64,000 nt of DNA from CAG-791 sp963658405 (GTDB taxonomy: Bacteria; Bacillota; Clostridia; Lachnospirales; Lachnospiraceae): the NCBI GenBank assembly GCA_963658405.1, contig CAVKQI010000001.1, forward strand, positions 1-64,000. The letters run 5' to 3'. Position numbers and translations under genes: made by a program. Under the pieces are notes generated by a model that had not been told where the DNA came from, made no database searches, and saw only the letters and a list, made by a program, of their open reading frames with translations. Shown piece by piece: positions 62,208 through 64,000 of this stretch. Within the stretch, counting starts at the first letter, position 1. The number at the start of each line of letters is the position of its first letter.

Positions 62208-62281
62208 TGGAATCGACGGGGCTCGAACCCGTGACCTCTCGCGTGTGAGGCGAACGCTCATCCCAGCTGAGCTACGATTCC
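62208..62281 (-). tRNA. tRNA-Val (anticodon CAC)
   Basis: 74 bases. Acceptor GGAATCG/CGATTCC, anticodon loop CTCACAC, T arm GGGTTCGAGCCCC. CCA is not encoded. Confidence 0.95.
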
Positions 62282-62414
62282 ATTGTCCGATCGGTTAAAT
62301 CGAACGTACTTGATTATTATAACACGAATTTTTGATTTTTCTATAGGTAATTTAAAAAAAATAGCATTGAGGCAGCGCAAATTCGACATAAATATTGTGT
62401 ATGCATCATTCGTC

Positions 62415-62447
62415 GCTGCCCGGACGCCGGACCGTAAATGGCGCAGC
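62415..62447 (-). repeat. GC-rich motif and hairpin upstream of tRNA-Val
   Basis: On the minus strand GCTGCGCC pairs toward GGGCAGC around GGTCCGGCGTCCGG. The core matches 22266-22286 and 20083-20105. It lies between the PHP gene and the tRNA and could end the PHP transcript. Confidence 0.4.
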
Positions 62448-62470
62448 ACATCAAAAGTCTAAAACTCAGA

Positions 62471-63385
62471 TCAAAGTTCCCTGACCTTATCCAACATGAC
62501 AGGCGAACTCCAGGCCATTTTTCCTGCCTCGTCGATCAGCTCCACCCGCAGATACCGATCCAGGGGAGAAATCACATAGGTGACTGTTCCATCCACCGGC
62601 TGTTCCACGCGGCCGTCTGCCCAGGCTGCATTGCTGTAAAATACCACATTGCGCACCTCCTGAGAGCACCGTACTGTCACCTCTCCCGTCTCCTGGTCAA
62701 AGGTGATCTGCTCAAAGTGCGGTCCCTGGGTGGCATAGAAATTTTTCTCCAAGATAGCCTGACAGATTGCCTCCGTGGAGAGTTCTGCGGCATTGACCAT
62801 GATCCAGGACTTTGTCTCTTCTCCCTGATAGCGATGGCTGTCATCCGCTGCCATGCAGGGAATTGCTCTTCCGGCGCCGGCCCAAAGATCAAAATACAGA
62901 GAGGAGTCCGCTCTTCTTCCGTTCATAGGCAGGGTAGAAACCGAATTATAGATCTCTGCGCCGGCCAGACCGGAGAGCTTTTCTATATCAGCGGGATCCA
63001 TGACAGACCAGGCCGGATGGGCCAGAATAGCCAGGCCGCCTGCCTCTCTCACAGCATCGATGAGCCGCTGGGGATCTGTGGCAACGCCGTCCTTATAATC
63101 CACGGTGCAGGGCTTTGTCATACCGATGCCTATGATATGAAAGACCGGCGCTGTCTGATTATCACCTGTATCCCATTCCACACCGGGCAGCAGCAGGAAA
63201 TCCTTCTCCTCCCGTTCCTGACTGGGCTTTCTGTGATCAGTCAGAGCGAGGAAATCATAGCCAGCCTCTCGGTAAAGCCGAATGGCCTGCTCCGGTTCCA
63301 GGTCTCCGTCTGATCTGGTCGTATGCATATGGAGATTTCCCCGATACCATTTTCCCTTATTCTGAAATAAATCTACTTTTTTCAT
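62471..63385 (-). CDS. PHP-domain phosphoesterase, CehA/McbA-like
   Basis: 304 residues. The N-terminal metal motif GNLHMHTTRSDG, then FLALTDHRKPS, LAILAHPAWS and MAADDSH are the four PHP metal-binding motifs. A C-terminal beta domain of about 80 residues follows, as in CehA/McbA-type metallo-hydrolases. It may hydrolyse a phosphoester; the substrate is unknown. AAAGGCTG precedes the ATG. It is flanked by two tRNA-Val genes on the same strand. Confidence 0.88.
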   Translation of the reverse strand: MKKVDLFQNKGKWYRGNLHMHTTRSDGDLEPEQAIRLYREAGYDFLALTDHRKPSQEREEKDFLLLPGVEWDTGDNQTAPVFHIIGIGMTKPCTVDYKDGVATDPQRLIDAVREAGGLAILAHPAWSVMDPADIEKLSGLAGAEIYNSVSTLPMNGRRADSSLYFDLWAGAGRAIPCMAADDSHRYQGEETKSWIMVNAAELSTEAICQAILEKNFYATQGPHFEQITFDQETGEVTVRCSQEVRNVVFYSNAAWADGRVEQPVDGTVTYVISPLDRYLRVELIDEAGKMAWSSPVMLDKVREL

Positions 63386-63408
63386 TGCAGCCTTTCTTAC
63401 CTTTAAAT

Positions 63409-63582
63409 ATCTGTTTGGTACCCGTCACATTTCATCGTGCCCTCTCTGCATGCAGACAGATTTATGATGGAAATCAGCAGGCGGCCAGGACCCGAAGAGT
63501 CTACGTCCATCGACCATTCATATCGAGAATTTGCCGCAGCTTATTCAGAACGCGGCATATTCCGGATATGAACTAAACAGAT
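63409..63582. repeat. Structured element bounded by ATCTGTTTGG and CTAAACAGAT (family 2, copy 3)
   Basis: Same boundaries as 57542-57626 but with a longer interior (174 bases). The interior folds with CATATC...GATATG and GCCGC...GCGGC stems. It occupies almost the whole gap between the PHP gene and tRNA-Val (GAC). Confidence 0.55.
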
Positions 63583-63602
63583 ACGAATTTAATGCACATA
63601 AA

Positions 63603-63632
63603 AACGGGGGATATGCTCACGCAGATCCCCCG
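63603..63632 (-). terminator. Terminator of tRNA-Val (GAC)
   Basis: On the minus strand GGGGGAT and ATCCCCC form the stem, followed by GTTTTTATG. Confidence 0.88.
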
Positions 63633-63642
63633 CTCCTGTTCC

Positions 63643-63716
63643 TGGAACCGACGGGGCTCGAACCCATGACCTCCCGCACGTCAAGCGGACGCTCATCCCA
63701 GCTGAGCTACGATTCC
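63643..63716 (-). tRNA. tRNA-Val (anticodon GAC)
   Basis: 74 bases, closely similar to the tRNA-Val at 62208. Acceptor GGAATCG/CGGTTCC has one G-U pair, anticodon loop TTGACGT, T arm GGGTTCGAGCCCC. Together the two read GUG, GUC and GUU. Confidence 0.94.
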
Positions 63717-63865
63717 ATTGTTCCGTTACGGAACAGGACTACTTTAACATATATTTTCGTTTTTGACCAGACTTTTTTCGGGAAATCTGGAAATCTACAA
63801 ATCCGGAAATCGCCCTATGTGTCAGGATAGGTGTCAGGGAAGACCAACCAAATGTGTGATAACGA

Positions 63866-64000
63866 TCAGGAAATCCTGCTGCTTTCCATTTCAAAGACCA
63901 CATCCGCGGCCTGCATGGTGGACGCCCTGTGGGAAACCAGGACCACGGTCTTCTCCCGGCATGCCTCGCGCAGTGCCTTCAGGATAATCCCCTCATTCAG
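63866..64000 (-). CDS. ABC transporter ATPase, C-terminal fragment at the window edge
   Basis: The last 44 residues of a gene that continues beyond the window. LNEGIILKALREACREKTVV and the switch-histidine motif VLVSHRASTMQAADVV match the end of ABC exporter nucleotide-binding domains. The tail ESSRIS is short. Transport substrate cannot be judged. Confidence 0.8.
   Translation of the reverse strand: MNEGIILKALREACREKTVVLVSHRASTMQAADVVFEMESSRIS

Noticed and set aside
62208..63716. tRNA-flanked genomic island between the two tRNA-Val genes
   Set aside because: Only one ordinary PHP gene lies between them, with no integrase or attachment repeats; the matching tRNA ends reflect tRNA similarity.
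1..64000. CRISPR array
   Set aside because: The recurrent repeats are far apart, in intercistronic gaps, with no regular spacers and no cas genes.
1..64000. Insertion sequence or transposase behind the repeat family
   Set aside because: No transposase-like or reverse transcriptase gene is present in the window, so any mobility would have to be supplied from elsewhere.

Overview
The window looks like a chromosome segment of a Gram-positive, spore-forming Clostridia, most likely a Lachnospiraceae member from a draft or metagenome assembly. The reasons are CodY, MecA, SigH, HemZ, Mini-RNase III, a bifunctional Rel, a two-gene replacement of PurH, a very large 2-hydroxyacyl-CoA dehydratase activase-type fusion, strong AGGAGG ribosome sites, and three runs of N. 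Most genes lie on the minus strand.

Layout. 1-1650: intergenic repeats, then a plus-strand LacI-type regulator with three operator-like palindromes. 1766-11511 (minus): a sugar locus of LacI regulator, lipoprotein solute-binding protein, two ABC permeases, GH1 beta-glucosidase, GH13 sucrose-phosphorylase-like enzyme and GH20 hexosaminidase. 12348-13265 (plus): metA. 13370-17829: membrane protein, ligA, pseudouridine synthase, mecA. 18088-19874: rpsB-tsf with a structured leader. 20156-24514: GH130 phosphorylase, codY, topA. 24797-29684: hemZ, metallo-hydrolase, rel. 29776-37339: fructokinase, UPF0210 and ACT proteins, metallo-hydrolase, coaE, polA (start lost in a gap) and a small zinc-finger membrane protein. 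37571: tRNA-Leu. 37700-46972: glmM, glf, sigH, rlmB, mrnC, cysS, cysE, ispF, MscS channel, maf. 47088-50235: stand-alone AICAR formyltransferase, IMP cyclohydrolase, recA with a LexA box. 50577-52850: three poorly known genes, including a degenerate sigma-70-like protein and a rhomboid-like membrane protein with a cysteine/histidine tail. 53278-57507 (plus): a 1409-residue activase fusion behind an attenuator-like hairpin. 57890-61988: rpsA, ispH, cmk and an HI0933-type flavoprotein. 62208-63716: two tRNA-Val genes flanking a PHP hydrolase gene. 63866-64000: the end of an ABC ATPase gene.

The most unusual feature is a repeat family with at least eight copies plus short derivatives. It sits in the gaps between minus-strand genes, always in the direction of transcription, and supplies the Shine-Dalgarno sequence of the next gene. 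Each full copy folds into stem-loops whose helices change in a compensatory way while their loops stay constant. Full copies also hold a short reading frame beginning Met-Pro-Asp-Gly (or close to it), and several copies lie between direct repeats of a smaller hairpin plus ribosome-site module. The affected genes are unrelated (rlmB, ispH, ispF, an ACT protein, GH130, the sigma-like gene and others), so this is either a mobile intercistronic element or a dispersed translational leader. Two smaller hairpin families and one GC-rich motif also recur.

Two 10-base N runs look like assembly joins with duplicated ends. One of them falsely splits the sugar-binding lipoprotein gene.
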